Origin: Herminiimonas contaminans
GTDB taxonomy: Bacteria > Pseudomonadota > Gammaproteobacteria > Burkholderiales > Burkholderiaceae_D
Assembly (NCBI RefSeq): GCF_015645465.1
Contig: NZ_JADOEL010000007.1
Location: 62,001 to 126,000 of the forward strand
DNA length: 64,000 nt
Direction of reading: 5' to 3'
The notes beneath the pieces are model-generated. The model saw only the letters and a list, made by a program, of their open reading frames with translations. It had not been told where the DNA came from and made no database searches. The translations under genes and the position numbers were made by a program. Of the stretch, positions 26,099 to 36,478 are shown piece after piece (positions within the stretch are counted from its first letter, which is position 1; the number at the start of each line of letters is the position of its first letter).

Positions 26099-27634
26099 TT
26101 ACGAAGCCATATGCCGCGCCTGCCGCCGCGTAAGGCTGGACAGGGCGTCCTGCAGCACAGCTTGTTTCTCTTCTTTAACGGCCTGCTTGTGCACGGCCTC
26201 GGTCTTTAACTTGGTATTGGCTTGTCCCGCATAATCGCTGCGCACGACTTCGGCTGCCGCTTCTTCATCCATACCTTCCAGCACCAACCATTGCCGCACC
26301 AGTACCGCCAGACGCTCCAGCGCAATCCGATTGGTCGCATCGGTAGTCGAGTAGAGCCAGTTCGATAAGCGCATGAAGTTGGCGAACGGCGTCTCGCGCA
26401 AGATCAGCGGCAAGGTATGTGCGAAACGGCCGGAGTTGGCGATCAGATCCCAGTAACGCGCAAAGCGCACCAGCTGCTGCATTTCATTGAAGTCTATGCG
26501 ATCCGTCGCGAGGATCGTATAAGGCGGATAAGGATCGAACACCAGGCCGTAGTCCTGCGTATGACGAATGATAGGCGTGCCGCGCAAACGCTTGAGGATA
26601 CCGAACTGAATTTCATGCGGCCCCAGCTCCAGCAGGCGATCAAAGCCACACGCAAAGCTGGCCACATCTTCACCCGGCAAACCCGCGATCAGATCGACGT
26701 GCAAATGCGCGTGCGAGTTCTCGCATAGCCAGCGAATATTCTCGGCGGCTTTTTCATTATTCTGCTTACGGCTGACCAGGGTCTGCACTTCCGGGTTGAA
26801 ACTCTGGATGCCGATTTCAAACTGCAAGGTACCCGCCGGGAATTTCTTGATACCTTCTTTCAAGGCGTCGGGCAAATGATCCGGCACGACTTCAAAGTGT
26901 GCATAGACCGGATCTTCCGGATGTGCTTCCAGCTTGTCGAGGAAGAACTGCATGATCTTCAGGCTGGATTTGATATTCAGGTTGAAGGTACGGTCGACGA
27001 ATTTGAACAGACGTGCACCACGTGCATGCAGCGTTTCCAGTTCACCGAGGAAGAGGTCGAGGTCGTAAGGCCAGGCCGTCTTGTCCAGCGCCGACAGGCA
27101 GAACTCGCATTTGAACGGGCAGCCACGCGACGCTTCCACATACAGCGTGCGGTTCTTGATGTCTTCATCTGAATACAGGCTGTAAGGCATGGTCAGCTCG
27201 GCCAGTGGCGGCTGCACACCTGCGTGTATCTTCATCAACGGCTTCGGGCCGTGCAGTATCTGTTTGCACACTTGCGGGAAGGTCACATCGCCCCAGCCGG
27301 TAATCAGGTAATCGGCCAGCTGCACGATGGTCTGCTCGGACGACTCATACGACACTTCCGGCCCACCCAGCACGATCACCACTTCCGGTGCCACCCGCTT
27401 GAGCAGGGCGACCAGTTTGGTGGTTTCTTCCACGTTCCAGATATAGACACCGAAACCGATGATGCGCGGCTTGCTTTGCAACAGCTTCTCCGCCATATCG
27501 GTGGTGCGCGCGCCGATCACGAATTCCTGTATCTGCGTGACGTCCTGCAAATCGCCCATGTTCGCCAGCAGATAGCGCAAACCGAGGGAGGCATGCGTGT
27601 AACGGGCGTTTAGCGTGGAAAGCAGTATGGTCAT
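26099..27634 (-). CDS. B12-binding-domain radical SAM protein with DUF4080-like C-terminus
   Basis: A 511-residue protein. An N-terminal cobalamin-binding Rossmann domain (about residues 1-140, including GFGVYIWNVEETTKL and VLGGPEVSYES) is followed by a radical SAM core with the cluster motif CPFKCEFC (CxxxCxxC) at about residue 178. A further C-terminal domain has many charged residues. Members of this class are predicted methyltransferases or related modifying enzymes using SAM, a [4Fe-4S] cluster and possibly cobalamin. No neighbouring genes reveal the substrate, and a structured repeat occupies its upstream region. Confidence 0.88.
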   Translation of the reverse strand: MTILLSTLNARYTHASLGLRYLLANMGDLQDVTQIQEFVIGARTTDMAEKLLQSKPRIIGFGVYIWNVEETTKLVALLKRVAPEVVIVLGGPEVSYESSEQTIVQLADYLITGWGDVTFPQVCKQILHGPKPLMKIHAGVQPPLAELTMPYSLYSDEDIKNRTLYVEASRGCPFKCEFCLSALDKTAWPYDLDLFLGELETLHARGARLFKFVDRTFNLNIKSSLKIMQFFLDKLEAHPEDPVYAHFEVVPDHLPDALKEGIKKFPAGTLQFEIGIQSFNPEVQTLVSRKQNNEKAAENIRWLCENSHAHLHVDLIAGLPGEDVASFACGFDRLLELGPHEIQFGILKRLRGTPIIRHTQDYGLVFDPYPPYTILATDRIDFNEMQQLVRFARYWDLIANSGRFAHTLPLILRETPFANFMRLSNWLYSTTDATNRIALERLAVLVRQWLVLEGMDEEAAAEVVRSDYAGQANTKLKTEAVHKQAVKEEKQAVLQDALSSLTRRQARHMAS

Positions 27635-27713
27635 GAGGCGAGGACAGGCGAAAACTACGGCGAAGCGGCCATTTTACGCTGCCCTGATGGAAACCAGCGC
27701 GGAATTGGTATGA

Positions 27714-27985
27714 CTAGAACTCATTTCACAAATATCCGTGAGATGCGTTCTTACCAAAAGCGGTGCTGGCAAGGCGTGCGACGCGTCGCATAGCGGGGCT
27801 ATGCGCAAGGAGCACAACGCGGCCAGCGCCGCTTTTGGTAAGAACCCGAAGGGAACGGGCTATTTGGGCGTATTGCTGCGTTGCGCCACTTGCCAAGGGG
27901 ACCACCCTTGGCGGCGCGACACGCCTTGCACTACCTCCCAAATAGCCGCGTTCGCACTCGCGGATATTTGTGAAATGAGTTCTAG
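27714..27985. repeat. 272-bp composite palindromic element with nested inverted repeats
   Basis: Outer arms of 25 bp (27714-27738 and 27961-27985) are perfect inverted copies, beginning CTAGAACTCAT and ending ATATCCG. Inside are nested inverted repeats: 24-bp arms at 27747-27770 and 27822-27845 (one G-T type difference), GGCTATTTGGG/CCCAAATAGCC at 27858-27868 and 27937-27947, and GCCAAGGG/CCCTTGGC at 27892-27899 and 27905-27912. It lies between the divergent radical SAM and M15 peptidase genes and has no coding capacity of note. It looks like a non-autonomous mobile or REPIN-like element that would fold into a strong structure. A relative made only of the outer arms is at 41691-41745. Confidence 0.85.
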
Positions 27986-28011
27986 CAACATGCTGCCCAT
28001 ATAATGAGTCT

Positions 28012-28839
28012 ATGACCACATTCCCGCTATACCAACGCTACTTCGCGGCCATTTTGCTAAGCATCGCAGCGACCGCCCATGCCGGATCATCCATCTCCGA
28101 AGTCAGTCCTGCCGCCTGCAACAGCATGCGCCAGCAAGGCGTCATGCAAAAAGATGCACCGGTTACCTGCGCGCAATTGCGCATCGTGCATTTCTCTTAC
28201 CTCGATTTCGACGGCAAGCTGCGCAACGATGGCGAGATCATGGTGCTGGCTGCGGTCGCCGAGCATGTACAAGCCATTTTCGATACGCTGCTGCAACGTA
28301 AGTTCGCCATCGCCAGCGCGCGCCTGATGGATCACTATCGCGGTAATGATGTGGCCTCCATGCGCGACAACAATAGCTCGGCTTTTAACGACAGGCGCAT
28401 CACCAATGGCAAAGCGCCATCGCTGCATGCCTACGGCGTCGCCATCGATATCAATCCCTTGCAGAATCCCTACGTGCAGTTTGAAGCTGACGGCAAAGCA
28501 CTTTACAGTCCGCCCGGCGGCAGCAAGTATGCGAACCGCCTTGCGGTGCGACCTGGCAAGCCTGCACGGCAGGGCATGGCGGAAGAAGTGGTCGAAGTCT
28601 TTGCCCAGCATGGCTTCCTCGGCTGGGGTGGCAACTGGGATGCGCCGATCGACTACCAGCACTTCCAGGTCAACCGCGCGCTGGCCTTGCGCATGATCGC
28701 CTTGCCGGTGCCCGAGGCACGCAGCTTGTTCAACGCTTATGTAGAACGTTATCGCCAGTGCGTACAGGGCAGCAAGGAAGCTAAGCGCGCCAGCGTGCAA
28801 GCCAGCTGTGCAACTTCAGTGGAACGCGGCGGTCAATAA
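28012..28839 (+). CDS. M15 family peptidase (D-alanyl-D-alanine carboxypeptidase-like), secreted
   Basis: A 275-residue protein with a Sec signal peptide (cleavage expected after ATAHA, about residue 24). The C-terminal zinc peptidase domain has the M15 pattern: SLHAYGVAIDINPLQNP gives the metal-binding histidine and aspartate, and DYQHFQ gives the third ligand. M15 enzymes trim peptidoglycan stem peptides in the periplasm (L-Ala-D-Glu or D-Ala-D-Ala bonds). The ATG at 28012 lies only 27 bp from the palindromic element, so the element may carry or disturb the promoter. Confidence 0.85.
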   Translation: MTTFPLYQRYFAAILLSIAATAHAGSSISEVSPAACNSMRQQGVMQKDAPVTCAQLRIVHFSYLDFDGKLRNDGEIMVLAAVAEHVQAIFDTLLQRKFAIASARLMDHYRGNDVASMRDNNSSAFNDRRITNGKAPSLHAYGVAIDINPLQNPYVQFEADGKALYSPPGGSKYANRLAVRPGKPARQGMAEEVVEVFAQHGFLGWGGNWDAPIDYQHFQVNRALALRMIALPVPEARSLFNAYVERYRQCVQGSKEAKRASVQASCATSVERGGQ

Positions 28840-28940
28840 TCAAACACGGCCTGCATGGAAAGCTTGACGGAGCGACACAGTGAGTGTGTACTCTCAGCTA
28901 AACACAAGAACAAGCGGCCCCAATTTCGGAGACTTTATAC

Positions 28941-29906
28941 ATGCTCATCAACTGCGTCGTCTATCAGGACGGCAATAAACTATCCGACATCCCTATTGAT
29001 GAAATCAGCGACTACCTGGTACGTCCGGATTGCTTTGTCTGGGTTGCGCTGAAGGACGCCGAGCCGGCTGAACTGGCGCAGATGCAGGAAGAGTTCAATC
29101 TGCATGAACTCGCGGTCGAAGATGCACGCAACGGCCATCAGCGTCCCAAGATAGAAGAGTACGGTGACTCACTGTTCACAGTCGTGAAGACTGCAGAAAT
29201 GGTGGATGGCGAATTGCACATAGGCGAAATCGATATCTTTACCGGCAAGAACTACGTGCTGTCGGTACGTAATCGCAGCAACCAGGGCTTCCTCGGCGTA
29301 CGCGCACGCTGCGAACAGGAACCGGAGCAATTGCGCAAAGGCTCGGCCTTCGTGCTGTATGCATTGATGGATGCAGTCGTCGATCGCTACTTCCCGGTGG
29401 TGGAAAGTCTGGAAGCGGAGCTGGAAACCATTGAAGGCAAGATCTTCGACAAAGGGCTGGCACGCCTCAACATCGAACGCTTATACGACCTGAAGCGCCA
29501 GGTCGTGATGCTCAAGCACGTGGTCGCACCGCTGATGGAAGCGGTCGGCAAACTCTCAGGCGGACGTGTACCGGCACTGTGCGAAAGCACGCGTGATTAC
29601 TTCCGTGACGTCGGCGATCATCTGTACCGCATCAATGCGCTGACCGATGCGATCCGGGATACGGTCGCCACCGCGATCCAGGTGAACCTATCGATGGTAA
29701 CGATTGAAGAAAGTGAAGTGAATAAGCGGCTCGCTGCATGGGCCGCTATCTTTGCGGTAGCCACTGCCTTCTTCGGCTTGTGGGGCATGAACTTCAAGTT
29801 CATGCCCGAACTCGACTGGAAGTATGGCTACCCGGCTTCGGTACTGCTGGTGGTCTGTGTCTGCGGCTATCTCTACTACCGCTTCAAGAAGTCCGGCTGG
29901 TTATAA
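28941..29906 (+). CDS. corA: CorA family divalent cation channel
   Basis: A 321-residue CorA/MIT family protein. A large cytoplasmic alpha/beta domain and long stalk helices are followed by two C-terminal membrane segments. The selectivity signature GMNFKFMPEL follows the first of these, at about residue 283, and the protein ends in the basic YRFKKSGWL expected on the cytoplasmic side. It imports Mg2+ (possibly Co2+/Ni2+) down the membrane potential. A purine-rich stretch (CGGAGAC) precedes the ATG. Confidence 0.93.
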   Translation: MLINCVVYQDGNKLSDIPIDEISDYLVRPDCFVWVALKDAEPAELAQMQEEFNLHELAVEDARNGHQRPKIEEYGDSLFTVVKTAEMVDGELHIGEIDIFTGKNYVLSVRNRSNQGFLGVRARCEQEPEQLRKGSAFVLYALMDAVVDRYFPVVESLEAELETIEGKIFDKGLARLNIERLYDLKRQVVMLKHVVAPLMEAVGKLSGGRVPALCESTRDYFRDVGDHLYRINALTDAIRDTVATAIQVNLSMVTIEESEVNKRLAAWAAIFAVATAFFGLWGMNFKFMPELDWKYGYPASVLLVVCVCGYLYYRFKKSGWL

Positions 29907-29927
29907 GCAATAAGCGGTCGGCGCTAC

Positions 29928-31625
29928 TCAGAACTGCTCCCACTCATCACCCACCGGTGTCGCACCGTTAGCCCTAAGTTTAGGCTGCGGTGCCGGTACC
30001 GGAACTCCGGACGATTTCGTAGCGCTCTTGCCTAGCTGAACCACGCTCGCTGCACGCGGTGCAAACGCTGCTTGCGCATCGCTGAGTTTGAACGCACCCA
30101 CCACTTGTCCCAGCTTCCGTGCCTGATCCTGCATGGATTCCGCAGCAGCCGCAGCTTCTTCCACCAGCGATGCATTCTGCTGGGTGACATGATCCATCTG
30201 GCCTATGGCCTGGTTGATTTGCTCGATCCCGGCGCTCTGTTCCTGGCTGGCGGCCGTGATCTCGCCCATGATGTCGGTGACACGACGTATGCTGCTAACG
30301 ATTTCATCCATGGTCGCGCCAGCTTCGGTGACCAGCTTGTTGCCGGTATCAACCTTGCCTACCGAATCCCCGATCAGCGCCTTGATTTCCTTGGCAGCAC
30401 TGGCAGAGCGTTGTGCCAGACTGCGCACTTCGGTCGCCACCACCGCAAAGCCACGCCCCTGCTCACCTGCACGTGCAGCTTCGACCGCTGCATTCAGCGC
30501 AAGGATATTGGTCTGGAAGGCGATGCCATCGATGACGCTGATGATGTCGACGATCTTGCGCGAGGATTCATTGATGGAACTCATGGTCTCGACCACTTGC
30601 GATACAACCTCGCCACCCTTGGTCGCGACTTCGGATGCCGACGCTGCGAGTTGATTCGCCTGCCGTGCATTATCTGCATTTTGCTTGACGGTCGAGGTCA
30701 GCTCTTCCATAGACGAAGCAGTTTCTTCCAATGAACTGGCTTGCTGTTCGGTGCGGGAAGAGAGATCCATATTACCTGCGGCGATCTCGTTGGATGCAGT
30801 GGTAATCGCATCAGTACCCAGACGGACTTCACCGACTATGCGTTGCAGGCCGTCGTTCATGTCTTTCAACGCTGCTAGCAATTGGCCGCACTCATCTTTG
30901 GATTCAGCCTTGATGTCATTCGTGAGGTCACCACCGGCCACACGCCGCGCTGCGTCGACAGCTGTTTTCAACGGACGTGTAATGCCTATGGTCAGACGCC
31001 ATGCGCAAAACATGCCGAATGCCAGCACCAGTGCAGACAACAGCATCAGCTGGCGTGCACTCGCTGCTTCCACTTCACTCAGCTGGGCAGTACCGGCATC
31101 CATCTGCTTGCGTTCCAGTTCGACAAATTCGGTGAAGTGATTCTTAAAGCTATCTGCGGCAGGCAGGAAAGTCGCATCGAAATATTTCGCTGCTTCTGCT
31201 TCCTTGCCTTCGGTCTTCAGCTTCATCACGCCTTCACGCCCCGCGAGGAAGGTTTTACGGACGTCGAGGATTTTTGCGTACAACGCTTTTTCCTGTTCGG
31301 TATTCAGCAGAGGCTCCAGCTTCTGGATGATCTCCATCGACTGCTTGCTGTCATCAGCCGCAAACTTCGCCGAGAACTGTGCCAGTGAAGGATCAGCACT
31401 TTTTGCCACGCTGATGGTGCGCGTGATGCTGGCCTTGGTGATCGCTGACCAGTCACTGACCATGCGTTCCTTGGCGATCGGCATCTCCAGCATGCTGCGT
31501 GTGATATCGGATACCGCGTGCAACTGGTGTATGCCGTCTGCTGCAATCGCGATGGACAAGGCCAGGACCACGCCAAACCCCAGCATCAGTCGTGTACCTA
31601 TTTTCATGTTTGAGAAATTGATCAT
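29928..31625 (-). CDS. Methyl-accepting chemotaxis protein (four-helix-bundle type)
   Basis: A 565-residue chemoreceptor of the Tar/Tsr class. It has a first membrane segment at about residues 10-30, a periplasmic four-helix-bundle sensor of about 160 residues, a second membrane segment near 190-210, a HAMP domain and a signalling domain whose hairpin tip contains the conserved [20 protein letters not shown] region. The C-terminus ends EWEQF, a match to the xWxxF pentapeptide that tethers CheR and CheB. The ligand is unknown. It is about 80 % alike over the signalling part to the receptor at 34522 by eye. Confidence 0.93.
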   Translation of the reverse strand: MINFSNMKIGTRLMLGFGVVLALSIAIAADGIHQLHAVSDITRSMLEMPIAKERMVSDWSAITKASITRTISVAKSADPSLAQFSAKFAADDSKQSMEIIQKLEPLLNTEQEKALYAKILDVRKTFLAGREGVMKLKTEGKEAEAAKYFDATFLPAADSFKNHFTEFVELERKQMDAGTAQLSEVEAASARQLMLLSALVLAFGMFCAWRLTIGITRPLKTAVDAARRVAGGDLTNDIKAESKDECGQLLAALKDMNDGLQRIVGEVRLGTDAITTASNEIAAGNMDLSSRTEQQASSLEETASSMEELTSTVKQNADNARQANQLAASASEVATKGGEVVSQVVETMSSINESSRKIVDIISVIDGIAFQTNILALNAAVEAARAGEQGRGFAVVATEVRSLAQRSASAAKEIKALIGDSVGKVDTGNKLVTEAGATMDEIVSSIRRVTDIMGEITAASQEQSAGIEQINQAIGQMDHVTQQNASLVEEAAAAAESMQDQARKLGQVVGAFKLSDAQAAFAPRAASVVQLGKSATKSSGVPVPAPQPKLRANGATPVGDEWEQF

Positions 31626-31771
31626 TCTTTATCCCTTAGGTGGTGGATCTTGTTACGACCAGCCAGGCGGATAACTTGATGCAACTTGAGGCCACGCAGG
31701 CAAATACGCACTATTCACAAAAATGATAGTGAGCGGTCATGCACTGCAGAGCGAAGAGTGACGCGCCGTGA

Positions 31772-31787
31772 CGTGTGTTTACACACG
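31772..31787. other. Palindrome upstream of the chemoreceptor gene
   Basis: CGTGTGTTTACACACG, a 16-bp near-perfect inverted repeat, sits in the 192-bp gap that must hold the promoter of the minus-strand chemoreceptor. It might be an operator or a hairpin at the end of the FAD oxidoreductase region. No sigma-28 promoter could be recognised. Confidence 0.35.
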
Positions 31788-31817
31788 CACGGGCAGGACT
31801 ACGAAATGGACAAATAT

Positions 31818-33443
31818 TTAACGCGTGGTGCCGCGGCTGACGCCGTCCAGCATGCTAAGTGCGACCGCTTCCGCCACGCGTATGCCGTCTATCGCCGCCG
31901 ACATAATGCCACCAGCATAACCAGCGCCTTCACCGGCCGGGAACAGGCCACGTGTGTTCAGGCTTTGCAAATCGTTGTCATTGCGCTTGATGCGGATAGG
32001 CGATGAGGTGCGGGTTTCGATACCGGTCAGTACCGCGTCGGCCATCGAGAAGCCTTTGATCTGTTTATCGAAAGCAGGCAAGGCTTCACGGATTGCGGCG
32101 ATCGCATAGTCAGGCAGGGATGGATTCAGGTCGCCCAGTTTGACGCCTGGCTTATAGGAAGGCAGTACCGAACCGAAAGCTGTCGATGGACGGTTCGCGA
32201 TGAAGTCGCCGACCAACTGGCCCGGCGCATCGTAGTTACTGCCGCCGAGTTCATAGGCACGTGATTCCCACTGTCGCTGGAATTCCATACCGGCCAAAGC
32301 ATGACCCGGATAATCAGCTGGCGTGATGCCGACCACGATACCGGCATTCGCATTGCGTTCGTTACGCGAGTACTGGCTCATACCATTGGTCACGACGCGC
32401 CCCGGCTCCGAAGTCGCTGCCACCACAGTACCGCCCGGGCACATACAGAAGCTGTAGACCGAACGGCCGTTGCTGGCGTGATGCACCAGTTTGTAATCGG
32501 CGGCACCGAGGATTTCATTGCCCGCATTCGGACCGAAACGGCAGCGATCGATCAGCGATTGCGGATGTTCGATGCGGAAGCCCATGGAGAATGGTTTCGG
32601 CTCTATATAAATACCGCGTGCATGCAGCATCTGGAACGTGTCGCGTGCGCTATGGCCGATGGCCAACACGATGTGATCTGTTTCAATGTGTGTACCGTCG
32701 GCCAGCTTCAGGCCGCGTACCTGGCCGTTTTCGACTTCGATATCGTCGACCTTGCTCTCGAAACGGAATTCACCACCCAGTTCTTCGATAGACGCACGCA
32801 TCAGCTCCACCATCTTCACCAGACGGAAGGTGCCAATGTGCGGCTTGCTGACGTACATGATTTCTTCCGGCGCATCGGCTTTGACGAATTCGGTCAAAAC
32901 CTTGCGACCATAATGCTTGGGATCCTTGACCTGGCTCCACAGCTTACCGTCCGAGAAAGTACCGGCACCGCCTTCGCCAAACTGCACATTCGATTCCGGA
33001 TGCAGCTCGCGCTTGCGCCACAGGCCGAAGGTATCTTTGGTGCGTTCACGTACGGCTTTGCCGCGTTCAAGGATGATAGGGTTGAAGCCCATCTGTGCCA
33101 GGATCAATCCGGCAAAAATACCGCAAGGGCCGGTACCGATGACGACCGGACGCGTTTTCAGACCCGCCGGGGCCTGTGCCACGAAGTGGTAACTGGTGTC
33201 CGGGGTCAGGCCGACATGACGATTGCCCGCCAGGCGCTTTTGCACCTTGGCTTCATTTTTTACTTCCACATCCAGTGTGTAGACAAGTGTGATCGCGCTC
33301 TTTTTGCGCGCGTCATAGCCACGACGAAATATCGTGTAGGCAATCAAATCATCTGCAGCAATACCCAGCCGCGCGAGGATCGCGGCTTTGAGATCTTCTT
33401 CTTGATGGTCGAGTGGGAGTTGAACGTCGGTCAATCGCAACAT
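31818..33443 (-). CDS. FAD-dependent oxidoreductase (COG2509-type)
   Basis: A 541-residue flavoprotein. An N-terminal alpha/beta extension of about 90 residues precedes the dinucleotide-binding motif PVVIGTGPCGIFAGLILAQMG, and the FAD motif continues with ILERGKAVRERTKDTF. A later GEGAGYAGGIMSAAIDGIRVAEA stretch closes the FAD site. It resembles the uncharacterised FAD-dependent dehydrogenases of COG2509; no substrate has been assigned. It is a single-gene unit. Confidence 0.85.
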   Translation of the reverse strand: MLRLTDVQLPLDHQEEDLKAAILARLGIAADDLIAYTIFRRGYDARKKSAITLVYTLDVEVKNEAKVQKRLAGNRHVGLTPDTSYHFVAQAPAGLKTRPVVIGTGPCGIFAGLILAQMGFNPIILERGKAVRERTKDTFGLWRKRELHPESNVQFGEGGAGTFSDGKLWSQVKDPKHYGRKVLTEFVKADAPEEIMYVSKPHIGTFRLVKMVELMRASIEELGGEFRFESKVDDIEVENGQVRGLKLADGTHIETDHIVLAIGHSARDTFQMLHARGIYIEPKPFSMGFRIEHPQSLIDRCRFGPNAGNEILGAADYKLVHHASNGRSVYSFCMCPGGTVVAATSEPGRVVTNGMSQYSRNERNANAGIVVGITPADYPGHALAGMEFQRQWESRAYELGGSNYDAPGQLVGDFIANRPSTAFGSVLPSYKPGVKLGDLNPSLPDYAIAAIREALPAFDKQIKGFSMADAVLTGIETRTSSPIRIKRNDNDLQSLNTRGLFPAGEGAGYAGGIMSAAIDGIRVAEAVALSMLDGVSRGTTR

Positions 33444-33914
33444 GCTTGTTTCCAGCCAGGCCCTGTAAAAAACTGTGCTGCCGCCAGGGTCGTGTCGGTC
33501 GGCAGGGCGCTATTTTACTCCAGCTAGACCGTGCGACCACGATGCATATCGGCGCTATCAGGCCGCATACATAGGGTGCGGAGACCGTCATTCCTGCTGG
33601 CTCCTGACTTATTTAACAATCTTTTGCCTTCCGGCCCGACATCGACGGGGGCTAGCTATACACGCATGACATGCGCACATCCTCCTATGACAAAGCCTGT
33701 CGGCACCTGCAAATGATGCCCGATTTACGGCTCTCCCCGCACCAGATCTGGCCTCCAGCCTTGTTGACGCAAGGAAACTAATTGTTTAAGGTGGCTGTGC
33801 AAGGCTGCAGCAGCTAGTTTGGTCTTGTGGCAATCGCTCTACATCCATTAAAAAATCGACGTTAAAAATTAGACGTTCACAGAACGCTTAACAGAGACCG
33901 CAAGGAGGGTGCAC
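33444..33914. other. Intergenic region upstream of cheW
   Basis: A 471-bp gap between the divergent FAD oxidoreductase and cheW genes. Short open frames across 33475-33716 have no ribosome binding site or recognisable product. I searched the cheW side for a flagellar sigma-28 promoter (TAAA and GCCGATAA) and saw none. Only the strong AAGGAGG at 33902-33908 before cheW can be supported. Confidence 0.5.
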
Positions 33915-34409
33915 ATGGCCACACTTAGCACGCAATCCGCCAATTCCAGTCATGGCGAAACACTCGAGTACCTGGCATTCACGCTAGGCCAGGAAGAGTA
34001 CGGCGTTTCCATCCAGAAGGTGCAAGAACTGCGCGGCTACGATGCCGTCACGCAAATTGCCAATGCCCCCGAGTTCATCAAGGGCGTCGTCAACCTGCGC
34101 GGCATCATCGTGCCCATCATCGATATGCGCATCAAGTTCAATCTCGGCACCCCGACCTATGACCAGTTCACGGTTGTTGTCATCCTCAATATCAACAATC
34201 GTGTCGTTGGTATGGTGGTCGACAGCGTGTCGGATGTCATCACGCTGACACCAGAGCAAATCAAACCGGCACCGGAAATGGGTGGCGCAGTCGACACCAA
34301 TTACCTGGTCGGCCTCGGCACCGTCGATGAACGCATGCTGATCCTGGTTGATATCGACCGCCTGATGTCCAGCAACGAGATGGGCCTGATCCAGCAACAC
34401 GCGGCCTGA
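33915..34409 (+). CDS. cheW: Chemotaxis coupling protein CheW
   Basis: A 164-residue CheW protein that links chemoreceptors to the CheA kinase. It carries the family segments LAFTLGQEEYGVSIQKVQELRG, VVNLRGIIVPIIDMR and VVDSVSDVITL. I start at the ATG at 33915, six bases after AAGGAGG, and not at the in-frame GTG two codons earlier. The next gene is a chemoreceptor on the same strand 112 bp downstream, so the two are probably co-transcribed. No cheA is in the window. Confidence 0.94.
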   Translation: MATLSTQSANSSHGETLEYLAFTLGQEEYGVSIQKVQELRGYDAVTQIANAPEFIKGVVNLRGIIVPIIDMRIKFNLGTPTYDQFTVVVILNINNRVVGMVVDSVSDVITLTPEQIKPAPEMGGAVDTNYLVGLGTVDERMLILVDIDRLMSSNEMGLIQQHAA

Positions 34410-34448
34410 ACCCAGCCCGCCCTTACTCCTTGTCCGTCCGTGAGGATG

Positions 34449-34468
34449 GGCGTGCGCCTGTGCACGCC
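34449..34468 (+). other. Hairpin between cheW and the downstream chemoreceptor
   Basis: GGCGTGC (34449-34455) can pair with GCACGCC (34462-34468). A short broken T stretch follows after 14 bases, so it may attenuate read-through into the receptor gene. Confidence 0.35.
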
Positions 34469-34521
34469 TAAGCGGCAAGTTTTCTTCCATTCCTGTCGCA
34501 ATTCACTTGTCCGAGAGCATC

Positions 34522-36228
34522 ATGTTGAAGAATCTAACGATCAAATCCCTGCTCCTGTCCGTCATGGGCATACTCTCCTTGCTGCTGGTCGGTACCGGCA
34601 TACTGGGCCTGACTTCCTTATCCGTCACCAACAACGCGCTGAAAACGGTGTACGAAGACCGCACCACGGCGCTGGGTGAATTGAATACCGTCATCACATT
34701 GCTAACCATCAATCAGCTTGATCTCGCCACTTCGATTTACGGCGATCCCAACCTGGTCCTGCCGAAAATGGATGCCATTGAAAAGCGCGCGAAAAAAATA
34801 GAAAGCACCTTCGCCGCTTACTCGCAAACCGAAGCTACCGCCGATGAAAAAGCACTCACGGATAAATTCCGTACCGATTACAAAACATTTGTCGACAAGG
34901 CGCTGATCCCGGCGATTGCAGCATCACGCGGCGGCAATGTGCTGCGCGTCACTGAAATCGTGAATGAAACCATGGAAGGGCTGATCACACCGGTGCGCAA
35001 TGACGTCTCCGCACTGATCGATATCCAGCTGCAAGAAGCAAAGCATGCGTTCGAAGCATCGCAGACGCGCTTCACCTTCGTGCGCGGCATTTCCATCGCC
35101 GCAATTATTTTTGGCGTGCTACTGGCAGGCTTCATGGCGTTCTGGCTGCTGCGACTGATTGTGCGTCCATTGCGTGAAGCAGTCGGCGTCGCCCGCAGCG
35201 TGGCGGCAGGCGACCTGACCCAGCAAATCCAGGTACGCTCCGGCAATGAAACCGGGCAACTGCTGCAAGCCATCAAGGACATGAACGACAGCCTGGCGCA
35301 AACCGTCAGCGCAGTACGTCACGGCACCGAAACCATCACGCTCGCATCCGGCGAGATAGCATCCGGCAATGCCGACCTTTCCAGCCGCACCGAAGCACAA
35401 GCCGGTTCGCTGGAAGAAACGGCGAGTTCGATGGAAGAGCTGACGTCAACCGTGCGCCAGAATGCGGACAATGCACGCCAGGCCAATCAGTTGGCCGCCT
35501 CGGCTTCCGAAGTTGCAGTCAAAGGCGGCGTCGTAGTGTCAGAAGTGGTGCAGACCATGAGTTCAATCCAGGATAGCTCGCGCAAAATCGTCGACATCAT
35601 AGGTGTAATCGACGGCATCGCTTTCCAGACCAACATCCTGGCGCTGAATGCCGCAGTCGAGGCAGCACGTGCCGGTGAGCAAGGACGCGGCTTCGCGGTC
35701 GTCGCAGCCGAGGTGCGTAACCTGGCGCAACGTTCAGCTGCCGCTGCCAAGGAAATCAAAATCCTGATCGGCGATTCAGTCGATAAAGTGGAAGCGGGCA
35801 GCAAGCAGGTGAGCCAGGCCGGTACCACCATGGATGAGATAGTCAGCAGCGTGCGACGCGTGACCGACATCATGGCCGAGATTACTGCAGCCAGCCAGGA
35901 ACAGACTTCCGGCATCGAGCAAATCAACCAGGCCATCACGCAAATGGATGAAATGACCCAGCAAAATGCGGCGCTGGTCGAACAAGCTGCGGCTGCGGCT
36001 GCTTCACTGCAACAGCAGGCAGATGGCTTGTCACAGGTGGTCGGCACATTCAAGCTGAATGGCGGTGGACCCGGTCTGATGAGTGAAGTGCGTCACTACA
36101 CACCTGAGCCGCAAGCGCAGATAGCAGGCAGACCCAGCCACCAGGCGCTGCCAGCCAGGAGTAGTAGCGCCCCGGCACAGAAAGCCATCGCCAGCGATAA
36201 GGCTGGCGACGGCTGGGAAGAGTTTTAG
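34522..36228 (+). CDS. Methyl-accepting chemotaxis protein (four-helix-bundle type)
   Basis: A 568-residue chemoreceptor. Membrane segment 1 is at about residues 7-28, followed by a helical periplasmic sensor to about residue 185, membrane segment 2 ([18 protein letters not shown]), HAMP, and a signalling domain with [20 protein letters not shown] at the tip. The extreme C-terminus is GWEEF, the CheR-docking pentapeptide, after a flexible proline/alanine-rich tether. A TTG start five codons upstream is possible; I prefer the ATG. It lies downstream of cheW. The sensor differs from the receptor at 29928, so the ligands probably differ. Confidence 0.93.
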   Translation: MLKNLTIKSLLLSVMGILSLLLVGTGILGLTSLSVTNNALKTVYEDRTTALGELNTVITLLTINQLDLATSIYGDPNLVLPKMDAIEKRAKKIESTFAAYSQTEATADEKALTDKFRTDYKTFVDKALIPAIAASRGGNVLRVTEIVNETMEGLITPVRNDVSALIDIQLQEAKHAFEASQTRFTFVRGISIAAIIFGVLLAGFMAFWLLRLIVRPLREAVGVARSVAAGDLTQQIQVRSGNETGQLLQAIKDMNDSLAQTVSAVRHGTETITLASGEIASGNADLSSRTEAQAGSLEETASSMEELTSTVRQNADNARQANQLAASASEVAVKGGVVVSEVVQTMSSIQDSSRKIVDIIGVIDGIAFQTNILALNAAVEAARAGEQGRGFAVVAAEVRNLAQRSAAAAKEIKILIGDSVDKVEAGSKQVSQAGTTMDEIVSSVRRVTDIMAEITAASQEQTSGIEQINQAITQMDEMTQQNAALVEQAAAAAASLQQQADGLSQVVGTFKLNGGGPGLMSEVRHYTPEPQAQIAGRPSHQALPARSSSAPAQKAIASDKAGDGWEEF

Positions 36229-36478
36229 CAGTAGCTACAAATTGGCTGCGCGTGCAATGCGCGCAGCCAGCTTTTATTCATCCTGTCATACGCTTGTCAT
36301 CTCAGTGTTTTTACACTGACTCTGTAGCGTATCTGCACTAATCTCCCGATAAAGCTATGCGCTCAATTGTTCTTGCACGCGTATTGATGGACAATAGCGC
36401 GCGTAGCAAGTGGAACGCTACTTGCAGATTATTGTCGGACTCAAGCAAGCCTGAAAAACTCTTCCCTTTAGATTCAAC

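Noticed and set aside
27738-28019. ORFs inside the 272-bp palindromic element
   Set aside because: They read through the inverted repeats on both strands and share the repeated peptide, as expected for translated palindromes; no ribosome binding sites.
31626-31817. Sigma-28 (flagellar) promoter for the chemoreceptor
   Set aside because: A GCGGATAA-like stretch occurs but on the wrong strand, and no TAAA box lies at the right distance.
33475-33716. Short plus-strand ORFs upstream of cheW
   Set aside because: No ribosome binding sites and composition unlike real genes of this window.
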